From positions 1 through 24,570 of the IMG/VR virus record IMGVR_UViG_3300044729_001201: a stretch of DNA of 24,570 nucleotides, one strand, 5' to 3'. The translations under genes and the position numbers were made by a program. Every line of letters starts with the position of its first letter. Positions within the stretch are counted from its first letter, which is position 1. This stretch comes from a virus. Under the pieces are notes generated by a model. It saw nothing but the letters and a program-made list of their open reading frames with translations, made no database searches and was not told the origin of the DNA. Below are positions 6,725-13,324 of this stretch, piece after piece.

Positions 6725-7297
6725 ATGAAGACAGTTGGAGATAAGTTAGAACAATTTGTTATCACTGGCGTGAAGCCAGGTGCTCTCACACCTGACAATG
6801 CCTTTCAAAAGATTACAGAAAAATGTTTTGAAGGTAAGTGGAAGGTCATCGTTTACTATCCAAAAGATTTTACTTTTGTTTGCCCAACAGAAATTGTGGC
6901 ATACGATAAATTGAACAAGGACTTTGCGGACCGTGACGCAGTTCTTCTCATTGGCTCTACAGACAATGAATTCTGCAAACTCGCATGGAAGAATGCGCAT
7001 GAAGGTCTCAAAGCAACTACCTCTTGGTTCTTTGCTGACACTGCACGCAGTGATGAGTGGCATGATGAGGAACAAGGTCTTGTTCAACAACTTGGTGTTT
7101 TCTACAAGCCAGCAGGTGCTGCACTTCGTGCAACATTTATTGTTGACCCAGAAAATGTCATTCAGCATGTTACTGTGAATAATCTAAATGTCGGTCGTAA
7201 CGCTGATGAGACACTTCGTGTTCTTGATGCGCTACAGACAGGTGAACTTTGCCAGTGCAATCGTCAGGTTGGCGAAAGCACTTTGAACGCTGCTTAA
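6725..7297 (+). CDS. Peroxiredoxin (AhpC/TSA family)
   Basis: 190 aa with a strong AGGAG. The peroxidatic motif is DFTFVCPTE (Cys53), with Pro46 upstream and later R135 (ALRATFIVDP), as in typical thiol peroxidases. The C-terminus carries GELCQCN (Cys176, Cys178), a candidate resolving pair reminiscent of AhpC forms with a C-terminal CxC. The enzyme would reduce H2O2, organic peroxides or peroxynitrite, needing a host thioredoxin- or AhpD-type reductant; no partner is encoded here. Full family length, no truncation. It has its own leader, so it may be expressed strongly. As an auxiliary metabolic gene it could protect the infected cell from oxidative stress. Confidence 0.92.
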   Translation: MKTVGDKLEQFVITGVKPGALTPDNAFQKITEKCFEGKWKVIVYYPKDFTFVCPTEIVAYDKLNKDFADRDAVLLIGSTDNEFCKLAWKNAHEGLKATTSWFFADTARSDEWHDEEQGLVQQLGVFYKPAGAALRATFIVDPENVIQHVTVNNLNVGRNADETLRVLDALQTGELCQCNRQVGESTLNAA

Positions 7298-7301
7298 TAT
7301 C

Positions 7302-7406
7302 ATGAAGGCTCTGCGATTTTTAAAGGAATGGGGGATTGTGTTAATTCCGTTGATTTGTTTCGGAGCATTTTGGTTGTTAATTACTTTTACAAATATACTT
7401 TACTAA
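7302..7406 (+). CDS. Single-pass membrane peptide, 34 aa
   Basis: ATG 7302 lies five bases after the peroxiredoxin stop. The 34-residue product has a basic N-terminus (MKALRFLKEW) followed by one hydrophobic helix (GIVLIPLICFGAFWLLITFT), the standard N-in membrane peptide. The helix could also act as an uncleaved signal. Its stop overlaps the Shine-Dalgarno of the EF-hand gene, suggesting coupling. Function unknown; no Shine-Dalgarno is strong here. Confidence 0.5.
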   Translation: MKALRFLKEWGIVLIPLICFGAFWLLITFTNILY

Positions 7407-7417
7407 AGGAAATCAAA

Positions 7418-7666
7418 ATGAAGAAATTAATTCTAGCATTCGCTCTCGTTTCTGCACCAGTATTGGCGCAAGATCGCGTAGCACAATATGACTTTGACAA
7501 GGATGGCAAAGTTTCCTTCGATGACATTAATCGTTACTGCACACTTACAAAGTCACTCTTTGATAATGCTGATAAGAACGGTGATGGTTTTTTGAACAAT
7601 TCAGAAATGCGCACAGCAAAGAGATATCTCTTCAGCCGCTGTGAAGCAGAAAAGCAGAATGCCTAA
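7418..7666 (+). CDS. Secreted EF-hand calcium-binding protein
   Basis: ATG 7418 follows AAAGGA by 7 bases; 82 aa. Residues 1-17 are a signal peptide (MKKLILAFALVSAPVLA, cut before Gln18). Two canonical EF-hand loops follow: D25-F-D27-K-D29-G-K-V-S33-F-D-D36 and D52-K-N54-G-D56-G-F-L-N60-N-S-E63. The first ends in Asp rather than Glu at position 12, which usually lowers Ca2+ affinity or allows Mg2+. Cys41 and Cys74 could pair in the periplasm. A phage protein sent to the periplasm to bind Ca2+ is uncommon. Roles in envelope stabilisation, adsorption blocking or lysis control are inference. Confidence 0.8.
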   Translation: MKKLILAFALVSAPVLAQDRVAQYDFDKDGKVSFDDINRYCTLTKSLFDNADKNGDGFLNNSEMRTAKRYLFSRCEAEKQNA

Positions 7667-7678
7667 AAGTTCTTGCTG

Positions 7679-7686
7679 GCTAAATA
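7679..7686 (+). promoter_or_regulatory. Late-promoter-like box GCTAAATA
   Basis: GCTAAATA differs from the T4 late octamer TATAAATA at the first two positions. It lies 34 bases before ATG 7720, a plausible distance for a leader holding the AGGAG at 7709-7713. It would serve the mini-protein and perhaps the tmRNA. Weak evidence because the motif is short and A+T-rich. Confidence 0.25.
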
Positions 7687-7719
7687 ATACTACCTTTTTT
7701 AAAAGATTAGGAGTATAAT

Positions 7720-7878
7720 ATGGAAGACGTGAAACAAATTAAATGTGGCTGTGGACGTAGTCCAACTGGTTACTGCATTGGCTTGCATGCAATGACAAAT
7801 GAACAATACAAGGCTCATTTGGAACAACAGCAAAAGCAACTCAACGAACAGACAAAGCCACAATTCTTGATTGATTAA
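7720..7878 (+). CDS. CDGSH-like Cys/His mini-protein, 52 aa
   Basis: ATG 7720 follows TTAGGAG (7707-7713) by 6 bases. The 52-aa product has the block CGCGRSPTGYCIGLH (about residues 9-23). It matches the C-x-C...C-x-G-x-H spacing of CDGSH 2Fe-2S domains except that one residue and the Pro-x before the third Cys differ. Three Cys and one His would ligate a 2Fe-2S cluster, or alternatively zinc. The remainder is a Gln/Glu-rich helix (NEQYKAHLEQQQKQLNEQ). I recall very similar mini-proteins in aquatic T4-like phages. It ends where the tmRNA acceptor piece begins, so protein and RNA probably share a transcript. Confidence 0.65.
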   Translation: MEDVKQIKCGCGRSPTGYCIGLHAMTNEQYKAHLEQQQKQLNEQTKPQFLID

Positions 7879-7879
7879 T

Positions 7880-8162
7880 GGTAGTGAACCTCTGACTAAA
7901 GGTGTTCTGGACTCGGGTTCGACCCCCGACATCTCCACCAAATGCCCATCACCTCTTCAGCAATGTACGTGGTGGCTATCTTATGGGGATGAATTTGGCT
8001 TCGACAGGGCAAGTAATAAACCAAAGGCTACCAGTGAGGCGACTGACTTAATCAGCGCAAAAAACGTAAATGCAAACGATGATTCATTTACACCTATGGC
8101 TCTTGCTGCTTAATAAGCACACTGAGTACAAAGAGTTGACCGCTCGGTAACAGAAAGGTCTG
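7880..8162 (+). ncRNA. ssrA: Circularly permuted two-piece tmRNA
   Basis: The acceptor piece comes first: T-stem TCGGG/CCCGA (7913-7917/7925-7929) with loop TTCGACC, acceptor strand CATCTCC (7930-7936), discriminator A and encoded CCA (7938-7940). An intervening segment (7941-7984) precedes the coding piece, which begins GGGGATG (7985-7991) and TTTGGCTTCGACAGG. GGGGATG pairs with CATCTCC over 7 bp and includes the G3-U70 alanine-identity wobble. CAGGGC (8005-8010) pairs with GTTCTG (7904-7909) as part of P2. The resume codon is probably GCA 8072-8074, by alignment with the E. coli context; the tag is ANDDSFTPMALAA followed by TAATAA (8111-8116). The reversed order is the known permuted form of alphaproteobacteria, cyanobacteria and some betaproteobacteria. 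It would rescue stalled ribosomes and tag proteins for ClpXP. Outer ends are approximate. Confidence 0.93.
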
Positions 8163-8195
8163 GGTTGGTGGTGCGAACCACCAACCTTTTCTTTC
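8163..8195 (+). terminator. Rho-independent terminator of the tmRNA
   Basis: Perfect 10-bp stem GGTTGGTGGT (8163-8172) and ACCACCAACC (8177-8186) with a GCGA tetraloop, then TTTTCTTT. It closes the tmRNA transcript and separates it from the SleB gene. Confidence 0.92.
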
Positions 8196-8220
8196 CACTG
8201 CAATAATGGAGACTCGAAAC

Positions 8221-8847
8221 ATGAATGCAGTAGATATACTTTGTAATGTAGAAAAATATTTTGATCGCAACCACAATTTCTTTATGCTCTGGGGTGGCTT
8301 ATTTGCTGCCGTGTTCTTTGGGTTGTTCGTGCCATTCGAAATCTACGATCGAACAATGCAACAATTAGAACTAGAGCGTGAAGCAAATGTTCTTCTCACT
8401 TCACAAATGAAAGAAATGAATCACCGCATGGAGTTTCTTGAACTCTCATATGACAAAAAACAAAAGGTGATGCGTGAAGTCGAATGTCTTGCCAAGAACA
8501 TCTATTTCGAAGCAGGGTCAGAACCACGTGCTGGTAAAATTGCAGTGGCTGAAGTCACGATGAATCGTGTCAAGAGCAAACAGTTTCCTCGTTCAGTTTG
8601 TGGTGTAGTTTATCAAAAAGTCAGAGGAACTTGCCAATTCTCTTGGGTATGTCAAGACAAGAAAGCAATTCGTAGTCGCTCCGCATGGACAGAGTCTTTG
8701 CAAATTGCAGAGAATATATTGATTTCTAAGAAGAGATACGGTATAATTGGTCCTGCAATGTACTTCCATGCTGACTATGTTGACCCAGCATGGGCTGAAG
8801 AAAAGCGACTTATTGCAAAGATTGGAGCACATATCTTTTATCATTGA
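8221..8847 (+). CDS. Membrane-anchored SleB-type cell-wall hydrolase (endolysin candidate)
   Basis: I prefer ATG 8221 (GGAGA 8 bases upstream) over ATG 8206. Product 208 aa. Residues 20-39 form one membrane helix (FFMLWGGLFAAVFFGLFVPF) with a short cytoplasmic N-terminus. Residues 45-80 are a charged helix or coiled coil, and about 88-208 are a Hydrolase_2/SleB domain: NIYFEAGSEPRAGKIAVAEV with the catalytic Glu in YFEA, then MNRV, CQFSW and a C-terminal YFHADYVDPAWA...IGAHIFY. SleB enzymes cleave peptidoglycan. The topology puts the domain in the periplasm, so it could work as a signal-anchor endolysin without a holin; that mode is inferred. No holin is seen nearby. Confidence 0.82.
   Translation: MNAVDILCNVEKYFDRNHNFFMLWGGLFAAVFFGLFVPFEIYDRTMQQLELEREANVLLTSQMKEMNHRMEFLELSYDKKQKVMREVECLAKNIYFEAGSEPRAGKIAVAEVTMNRVKSKQFPRSVCGVVYQKVRGTCQFSWVCQDKKAIRSRSAWTESLQIAENILISKKRYGIIGPAMYFHADYVDPAWAEEKRLIAKIGAHIFYH
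8719..8747 (+). promoter_or_regulatory. Candidate promoter TTGATT-N17-TATAAT for guaC
   Basis: TTGATT (8719-8724), 17 bases, perfect TATAAT (8742-8747), inside the end of the SleB gene. Transcription would begin about 100 bases before guaC, giving it, and perhaps gp33-gp59, a source independent of the tmRNA terminator. Confidence 0.5.
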
Positions 8848-8853
8848 GGTTTT

Positions 8854-9876
8854 ATGCGTATCATTGAAGATGTGAAGTTAGATTATAAAGATGTTTTGAT
8901 TGTTCCTAAAAGATCTACAATAGAATCTCGTAGCCAAGTAAAGTTAGAAAGAACTTTTACTTTTCGAAGTGGCAATTCATGGTATGGTGTTCCAATCATT
9001 GCGGCTAACATGGATGGTGTTGGTGCGTTTGGAATGGACGATGAACTAAACAAACATCGTTGCATGGTTGCTCTCACAAAACATTATAAAGACGTTGAGT
9101 TAATTAACCATTTCCAAAAGAAACTGAATAGCACAATCTACTCTCTTGGTATCAGTGATAAAGATGTTGAAAAGTTTAGTAACGTTTTCAGCATTGTTGG
9201 ACAGCCACACATGCGCGTCTGTATTGATGTTGCGAATGGTTACACACAACAGTTTGTAGAATTCGTAAAGCGTTTTCGCGATCGTTATCCTTACATTGTG
9301 CTCATGTCGGGAAATGTTGTCACACCAGAGATGACTGAAGAATTAATTCTCGCAGGTGTAGACGTTGTGAAGGTTGGTATTGGTCCTGGTTCTGTTTGTA
9401 CAACACGAAAGAAAACAGGTATCGGCTACCCGCAGTTGAGTGCGGTTATTGAATGTGCAGATGCTGCTCATGGTCTCAAGGGTCATATTATAGCGGACGG
9501 AGGGTGTACCGTTCCTGGAGACGTGGTGAAAGCATTTGCTGCGGGAGCCGACTTTGTGATGCTTGGTGGAATGCTTGCTGGACACAAAGAAGGTGGAGCA
9601 TCTCCTTTTGGTGATAACAAGTTCTATGGCATGAGTTCTGACACTGCCATGGATTTACATAATGGTGGTGTGGCAAACTATCGCGCCTCTGAAGGCAAGA
9701 CAGTTGAGATTCCATATCGTGGTGAAGTCAGTAGAACAATGAAAGATATTTTAGGTGGTTTGCGTTCAGCATGCACCTATGTTGGAGCAAGTGAATTGAG
9801 GGAGTTGAGTAAGCGCACGACATTTGTTCGCGTGACTCAACAATTGAACAATTCCTTGAATGCATATGAGATCTAA
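8854..9876 (+). CDS. guaC: GMP reductase
   Basis: 340 aa, full length, with TGAGGT just upstream of ATG 8854. The active-site loop is [20 protein letters not shown] with catalytic Cys182. [34 protein letters not shown] and the C-terminal [18 protein letters not shown] are typical of GuaC. Absence of the CBS-domain insertion argues for GMP reductase over IMP dehydrogenase. The enzyme converts GMP to IMP with NADPH and releases ammonia, shifting guanine toward adenine nucleotides. For an A+T-rich phage this could rebalance the pool during replication; that is inference. The adjacent replication genes fit such a role. Confidence 0.93.
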   Translation: MRIIEDVKLDYKDVLIVPKRSTIESRSQVKLERTFTFRSGNSWYGVPIIAANMDGVGAFGMDDELNKHRCMVALTKHYKDVELINHFQKKLNSTIYSLGISDKDVEKFSNVFSIVGQPHMRVCIDVANGYTQQFVEFVKRFRDRYPYIVLMSGNVVTPEMTEELILAGVDVVKVGIGPGSVCTTRKKTGIGYPQLSAVIECADAAHGLKGHIIADGGCTVPGDVVKAFAAGADFVMLGGMLAGHKEGGASPFGDNKFYGMSSDTAMDLHNGGVANYRASEGKTVEIPYRGEVSRTMKDILGGLRSACTYVGASELRELSKRTTFVRVTQQLNNSLNAYEI

Positions 9877-9877
9877 T

Positions 9878-10099
9878 ATGGCTAATAGAGAAGAAAAGAA
9901 TAATTTCTCAATGATGATCATGGAAATGGCAATCAAAGAGAAAATTGATCACATGGATGCAGTGACAACTTATTGCGAACGAAATAATTTAGAGATTGAA
10001 GTTGCTGCAACTCTGATCAATGATTCTCTAAAAAGCATCATTCAGGGTGAAGCAATGGATTTGAGATATCTTCCAAAGGGTAGCAAACTTCCGATATGA
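9878..10099 (+). CDS. 33: Late transcription co-activator gp33-like
   Basis: 73 aa from ATG 9878, one base after the guaC stop; ATGs at 9860 and 9866 lie inside guaC. The product is helical: MIMEMAIKEKIDHMDAVTTY, then CERNNLEIEVAATLINDSLK and a short tail ending LPKGSKLPI. Small size, the IDHMDAV...NLEIEVAATLI pattern known from T4-like cyanophage gp33, and its place directly before gp59 and gp32 (T4 order 33-59-32) support the call. In T4, gp33 bridges RNA polymerase to the sliding clamp for late transcription. Sequence alone is weak because gp33 diverges strongly. Confidence 0.65.
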   Translation: MANREEKNNFSMMIMEMAIKEKIDHMDAVTTYCERNNLEIEVAATLINDSLKSIIQGEAMDLRYLPKGSKLPI

Positions 10100-10701
10100 A
10101 TGGGTACGATTTGTATTGCACCTACCAAGCCATCAAGTTGCATTTCAATTCAGAAAATTATAATTTCTTTCACTACGATGGCAAGACACGAGTATCTGTA
10201 GATGCATTTCAAAAACGTCGTGACAAATTTCTATTCCACCGTCTTGCGAGGAAGTATCGCGACGATGAGATGGTTCCATTTTTGGTTGCTAATTTTGTAC
10301 ACAGTGACGATAATTGGACCAAGTCTCTACTTGAGGAAGAAGCTGAATCTACCTACAGAGAATGGAAACGAAAGACGGATTCCATGAGCAAGATCTACGT
10401 TGAGGATCTTGAGAAGATTGCAAGCAAAGACAATTTCAACGAACTATTTAAAGTCGAAGATGGGCAGTTCCCTAAATTGCTAACTGCTTTTCTTCAGAAT
10501 GATGTTACTATTGAAACAATGGTAATCTTGAATAACATCTTCGACTTTATTCGAATTTGGGACAAGAAGATTTCTGATGACATCATCTATCCCAAAGTAT
10601 CAAGAAAGATTCGCAAATACGGATCATTCTTGAATGTGAATGTTGACAAGTACAAGGCTCTCACAAAAGAAACTTTACTTGGAGACAGAAATGCTATATA
10701 A
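10096..10701 (+). CDS. 59: gp59 helicase loader
   Basis: 201 aa, ATGA overlap with gp33. The segment VDAFQKRRDKFLFHRLARKY (about residues 35-54) closely matches the T4 gp59 stretch YQKRRDKYFFQKLSEKY, and the preceding YDLYCTYQAIKLHF also aligns. The protein is mainly helical and about the T4 length (217 aa). gp59 loads the replicative helicase gp41 onto gp32-coated forked DNA and coordinates leading-strand polymerase. The stop lies inside the TATAAT of the gp32 promoter. Confidence 0.88.
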   Translation: MNGYDLYCTYQAIKLHFNSENYNFFHYDGKTRVSVDAFQKRRDKFLFHRLARKYRDDEMVPFLVANFVHSDDNWTKSLLEEEAESTYREWKRKTDSMSKIYVEDLEKIASKDNFNELFKVEDGQFPKLLTAFLQNDVTIETMVILNNIFDFIRIWDKKISDDIIYPKVSRKIRKYGSFLNVNVDKYKALTKETLLGDRNAI

Positions 10702-10702
10702 T
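10674..10702 (+). promoter_or_regulatory. sigma70-type promoter of gp32, TTTACT-N17-TATAAT
   Basis: TTTACT (10674-10679) and TATAAT (10697-10702) with a 17-base spacer: the same hexamers and spacing as at 719-747. Placed at the end of gene 59, it gives gp32 its own transcript with a leader of about 60 bases. No T4 MotA box is seen at -30. Confidence 0.65.
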
Positions 10703-10732
10703 GATATGGTAATGAAGAAAGTGGACAAGTCG

Positions 10733-10770
10733 ATATACAATTCATACAACGCTATACGGAGTTATACAAA
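10733..10770 (+). promoter_or_regulatory. ATAC repeat array over the gp32 ribosome-binding site
   Basis: ATACAA (10735-10740), ATACAA (10744-10749), ATACGG (10754-10759) and ATACAA (10764-10769) recur every 9-10 bases. They span the GGAG at 10758-10761 and end at the gp32 start. The leader has no obvious hairpin. T4 gp32 represses its own translation by cooperative binding to an unstructured leader, so this array is a good candidate for the equivalent site. Confidence 0.45.
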
Positions 10771-11666
10771 TGAGTCTATCTAATCTTAAGAAGGGTTCCT
10801 CCCTTGATAAATTGAAGAAAGCAGTCGAAGCCTCTTCATCCACTGGTGGTGGTAAATCAAATGCTGATGATCGTTTCTGGCAACCAGAGGTTGATGCCGC
10901 TGGTAACGGATACGCTGTCATTCGTTTTCTTGATACACCAGCAGTAGACGGTGAAGATGGTTTGCCTTGGGTGCAGATTTGGTCGCACGGTTTCCAAGGT
11001 CCAGGTGGTTGGTACATTGAGAATTCTCTCACAACACTTGGCAAGACTGACCCTGTTTCTGAGTACAACACAGTTCTTTGGAATTCTGGCATTGAAGCCA
11101 ACAAGGAAATTGCTCGTAAGCAGAAGCGTAAGTTGACCTACATCGCAAACATCCTTGTTGTTTCTGACGCAAAGCGTCCGCAGAATGAGGGCAAGGTTTT
11201 CTTGTTCAAGTTCGGCAAAAAGATCTTTGATAAGATCAAGGAACAACTTGAGCCACAGTTTGCTGATGAGACCCCAATGAATCCGTTTGATTTCTGGAAG
11301 GGTGCAAACTTCAAGGTCAAGATTCGCAACGTCGAAGGCTATCGCAACTATGACAAGTCGGAGTTTGAGGCTCCTGCTCCATTGTTGAGTGGTGATGATG
11401 CGAAGATTGAGCAGGTCTGGAAGTCTGCCCATTCACTCAAGGATTTCTTGAAGCCTGATAACTTCAAGTCCTATGATGAACTCAAGGCTAAATTGGACAA
11501 GGTTCTTGGTGCTGGTGGAGTTGCTGGTGCAACTGCCAAACGAGTTGATGATGAGGAAGCAGCCGCTCCTGTCATTCGCTCTGCTCCTGCCAAGAAGGTC
11601 ACTGCTGAAGATGTCACTGTCGAAGATGATGACATGGCATTCTTCGAGAAACTTGCTGCTGAGTAA
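10770..11666 (+). CDS. 32: gp32 single-stranded DNA-binding protein
   Basis: 298 aa, GGAG 8 bases upstream. A basic N-terminal stretch (LKKGSSLDKLKKAV) corresponds to the cooperativity domain. The core has the T4-like block LTYIANILVVSDAKRPQNEG, then KVFLFKFGKKIFDKI, NPFDFWKGANFKVKIRNVEG and YRNYDKSEFEAPAP. The C-terminus is acidic (EDVTVEDDDMAFFEKLAAE), as needed for partner contacts. The protein has no cysteine at all, so the T4 zinc site (His plus three Cys) is absent; only a His in WSHGF remains. I recall the same loss in cyanophage gp32. It coats ssDNA in replication, recombination and repair, and works with gp59 upstream. Confidence 0.93.
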   Translation: MSLSNLKKGSSLDKLKKAVEASSSTGGGKSNADDRFWQPEVDAAGNGYAVIRFLDTPAVDGEDGLPWVQIWSHGFQGPGGWYIENSLTTLGKTDPVSEYNTVLWNSGIEANKEIARKQKRKLTYIANILVVSDAKRPQNEGKVFLFKFGKKIFDKIKEQLEPQFADETPMNPFDFWKGANFKVKIRNVEGYRNYDKSEFEAPAPLLSGDDAKIEQVWKSAHSLKDFLKPDNFKSYDELKAKLDKVLGAGGVAGATAKRVDDEEAAAPVIRSAPAKKVTAEDVTVEDDDMAFFEKLAAE

Positions 11667-11694
11667 TTTTCTTTAGAAAACCGTAGATGTTTTC

Positions 11695-11720
11695 AGGGGG
11701 ACTTCGGTCCCCCTTTTTTT
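11695..11720 (+). terminator. Rho-independent terminator of gp32
   Basis: AGGGGGAC (11695-11702), TTCG loop, GTCCCCCT (11707-11714) and a run of Ts to 11720. Very stable UUCG hairpin with a U-tract on the plus strand only. The T-run overlaps the stop codon of the convergent minus-strand gene. Confidence 0.95.
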
Positions 11721-13134
11721 ATCCGCGAAAGCCCGTATACTGCGGATGATTTGAGTCAGCCATTGATAAGCGATTGAATGTGTTATCATCAGTAAACACT
11801 TTGCCTGTTCTTGAATCGCCTTGTGGTCTTGTTGTTATTGTTTTAGAATTATTGATCACAATTGGTTGTGATGGTTTATCTTCTTGAGTTGTTTTCATCA
11901 TATCAGTAATTGCCATCAATTGATCTTTTTCTCTTTTAGCATTTAAGATCATGTTTGCATCTTGACTCATTGGACTTAATGTATCAGATTCTTTTCTTAG
12001 ACTGAGATTTTTTGGACTTGTGATTGAACTAAAGTCTCCTGCTTCTTCTCTGCGATTATATTCAGACAAAACTTCGCCAGCTCTTCCACCGCCATAGAAG
12101 TCGGCATAGAGTGCTTTGAATCTTTCCCATGGATCATTTCCATATTCATATTCATCTCTTCCGAGATCGGGACCCTGCCCCTCTCCTTCTCGATATCCAC
12201 TTACATCGACAGAATCAATTTCTTCATCTTCATCTCCAGCCAATCTTCCTCTCACATCAATCGATTCTAATTCATCTAGATCATCTTCTTCTTTGGCACC
12301 AGCCAGAGTTCCAGAAACATCAATTGATTCGATTTCTTCAAGATCATCTTCTTCTAATTCAGGAGAAACTTTTGTATATGTCACGTTTAATTTGGAAAGT
12401 TTGTAGTCCTCTGGGGCAGCATCTTGATTATCGAACATCTCGCTGACAACATCATTAAATTCCTGAGACACAGCTGGTATTTGAGCAGTATCTGAAGTTG
12501 TATCTGCCTCGGTAATAGGTTGGTTAATTTCAATTGGAGTATATCCTGCACCCATACCAACGCCAGAAAAGTCGAGTCCAGTCAGATTTAAATTTCTTAA
12601 TGTTTCTAATGTGCTGCTATCTAATCCAAATTGACCCAATCCAGCCAATGTACTATCTTCAGTTGTTTGAAGTGCTGCTGCAACATTTTTGATTCCAGAA
12701 TCTTCTGTCAATCGAGTCGTATTGATTCGTTTGGCACTTTCTTGATCTTCCTGAAGTTTTGATATAAATTCCTCAGCCTGATCCATTGACATAATTGCGT
12801 CTGCAGTAACATCTCCAGGTTTGGTGTATGTTGGTTCGCTCTTTTCAATCTGATCTTGAATCCTTTGATTCAACGATCCTGCAATTGAATTGTTGATTGA
12901 TTTTGTATCGCTGGAGACAACTTTCTTGACCATGTCGCCTGCATCATCTCTAAAGGTGTTGCCAATTGTGGCTGCGCTTGGAAATGAGGCACCAAATGGA
13001 CTTCCAAATGGACTTCCGAAAGGATTTCGGAAAGGACCACCACCAAATCTAGATGAGAAATCGTTCTGATAGAAATCGCCTCTATCTGCAAAATTGCTGC
13101 GAAGTCTTTCGATGTTAGATACGCCAATTGCCAT
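11719..13134 (-). CDS. Acidic repeat-bearing structural protein at tape-measure position
   Basis: 471 aa; ATG overlaps the stop of the 52-aa ORF upstream. Residues 1-60 are Phe/Gly/Pro-rich (RFGGGPFRNPFGSPFGSPFG). A helical, Gln/Glu-rich part follows. Residues about 260-315 hold three copies of the ESIDV motif (EEIESIDVSGTLAG, DELESIDVRGRLAG, EEIDSVDVSGYREG) in acidic spacers, and the C-terminal third is polar and probably disordered. No family recognised. In many myophages the gene after the tail-assembly chaperones encodes the tape measure (gp29 in T4), and its place after gp26 and a chaperone-like ORF fits. But it lacks long coiled coil or membrane helices, so the call is tentative. It is the last gene of the minus operon. 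Confidence 0.6.
   Translation of the reverse strand: MAIGVSNIERLRSNFADRGDFYQNDFSSRFGGGPFRNPFGSPFGSPFGASFPSAATIGNTFRDDAGDMVKKVVSSDTKSINNSIAGSLNQRIQDQIEKSEPTYTKPGDVTADAIMSMDQAEEFISKLQEDQESAKRINTTRLTEDSGIKNVAAALQTTEDSTLAGLGQFGLDSSTLETLRNLNLTGLDFSGVGMGAGYTPIEINQPITEADTTSDTAQIPAVSQEFNDVVSEMFDNQDAAPEDYKLSKLNVTYTKVSPELEEDDLEEIESIDVSGTLAGAKEEDDLDELESIDVRGRLAGDEDEEIDSVDVSGYREGEGQGPDLGRDEYEYGNDPWERFKALYADFYGGGRAGEVLSEYNRREEAGDFSSITSPKNLSLRKESDTLSPMSQDANMILNAKREKDQLMAITDMMKTTQEDKPSQPIVINNSKTITTRPQGDSRTGKVFTDDNTFNRLSMADSNHPQYTGFRG
12191..12350 (-). repeat. Three ESIDV peptide repeats in the 471-aa protein
   Basis: Three tandem units of about 16-18 residues with the core E-[IL]-[ED]-S-[IV]-D-V-[SR]-G, separated by runs of Glu and Asp. 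Same core as in gp54 and gp48, but the Arg-rich spacers there are replaced by acidic ones (LAGAKEEDDLD). Confidence 0.85.
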
Positions 13135-13292
13135 TATCGTTTTCTCTGTAGTTGTCGTTCTCTTATCTTATCATTTTCTTCTTTGACGTGTTGCGCCACT
13201 AAAGAAACATACATTGCTCTTTCCCAAGGAATCATTTGCTCAAGTTCCGTTAGGCTATATCCATGATGTTGCATCAATGCAAAATTAGTCAT
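13134..13292 (-). CDS. Tail-assembly-chaperone-like small protein, 52 aa
   Basis: On the minus strand ATG at 13292 to TAA at 13134-13136; the stop overlaps the next start. The product begins MTNFALMQHHGYSLTELEQM and continues IPWERAMYVSLVAQHVKEEN plus a basic end (DKIRERQLQRKR). The SLTELEQMIPWERAMYV element is typical of the short second ORF of tail-assembly chaperone pairs (lambda GT, P2 E' type). It follows gp26 at 32 bases. In many phages this ORF is made by frameshift from the upstream frame; no slippery sequence was established here. Confidence 0.65.
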   Translation of the reverse strand: MTNFALMQHHGYSLTELEQMIPWERAMYVSLVAQHVKEENDKIRERQLQRKR

Positions 13293-13324
13293 GAAGTATG
13301 TTTTCAAATTCTCATTACGAAGGC

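Noticed and set aside
7667-7985. Glutamine riboswitch ahead of the tmRNA, as reported for another pelagic myophage
   Set aside because: I looked for the conserved glnA/downstream-peptide core (about GACGGAAGTAGG) upstream of the acceptor piece and found none.
10712-10783. 23-aa ORF in the gp32 leader
   Set aside because: No Shine-Dalgarno; it overlaps the ATAC array and the gp32 start.
10857-11432. 191-aa antisense frame inside gp32
   Set aside because: gp32 is clearly conserved in the forward frame; the antisense frame has no family or start signal and follows from codon bias.
11695-11720. Bidirectional terminator for both convergent genes
   Set aside because: The T-run exists only on the plus side; reading from the minus strand the stem is followed by TGAAAA.
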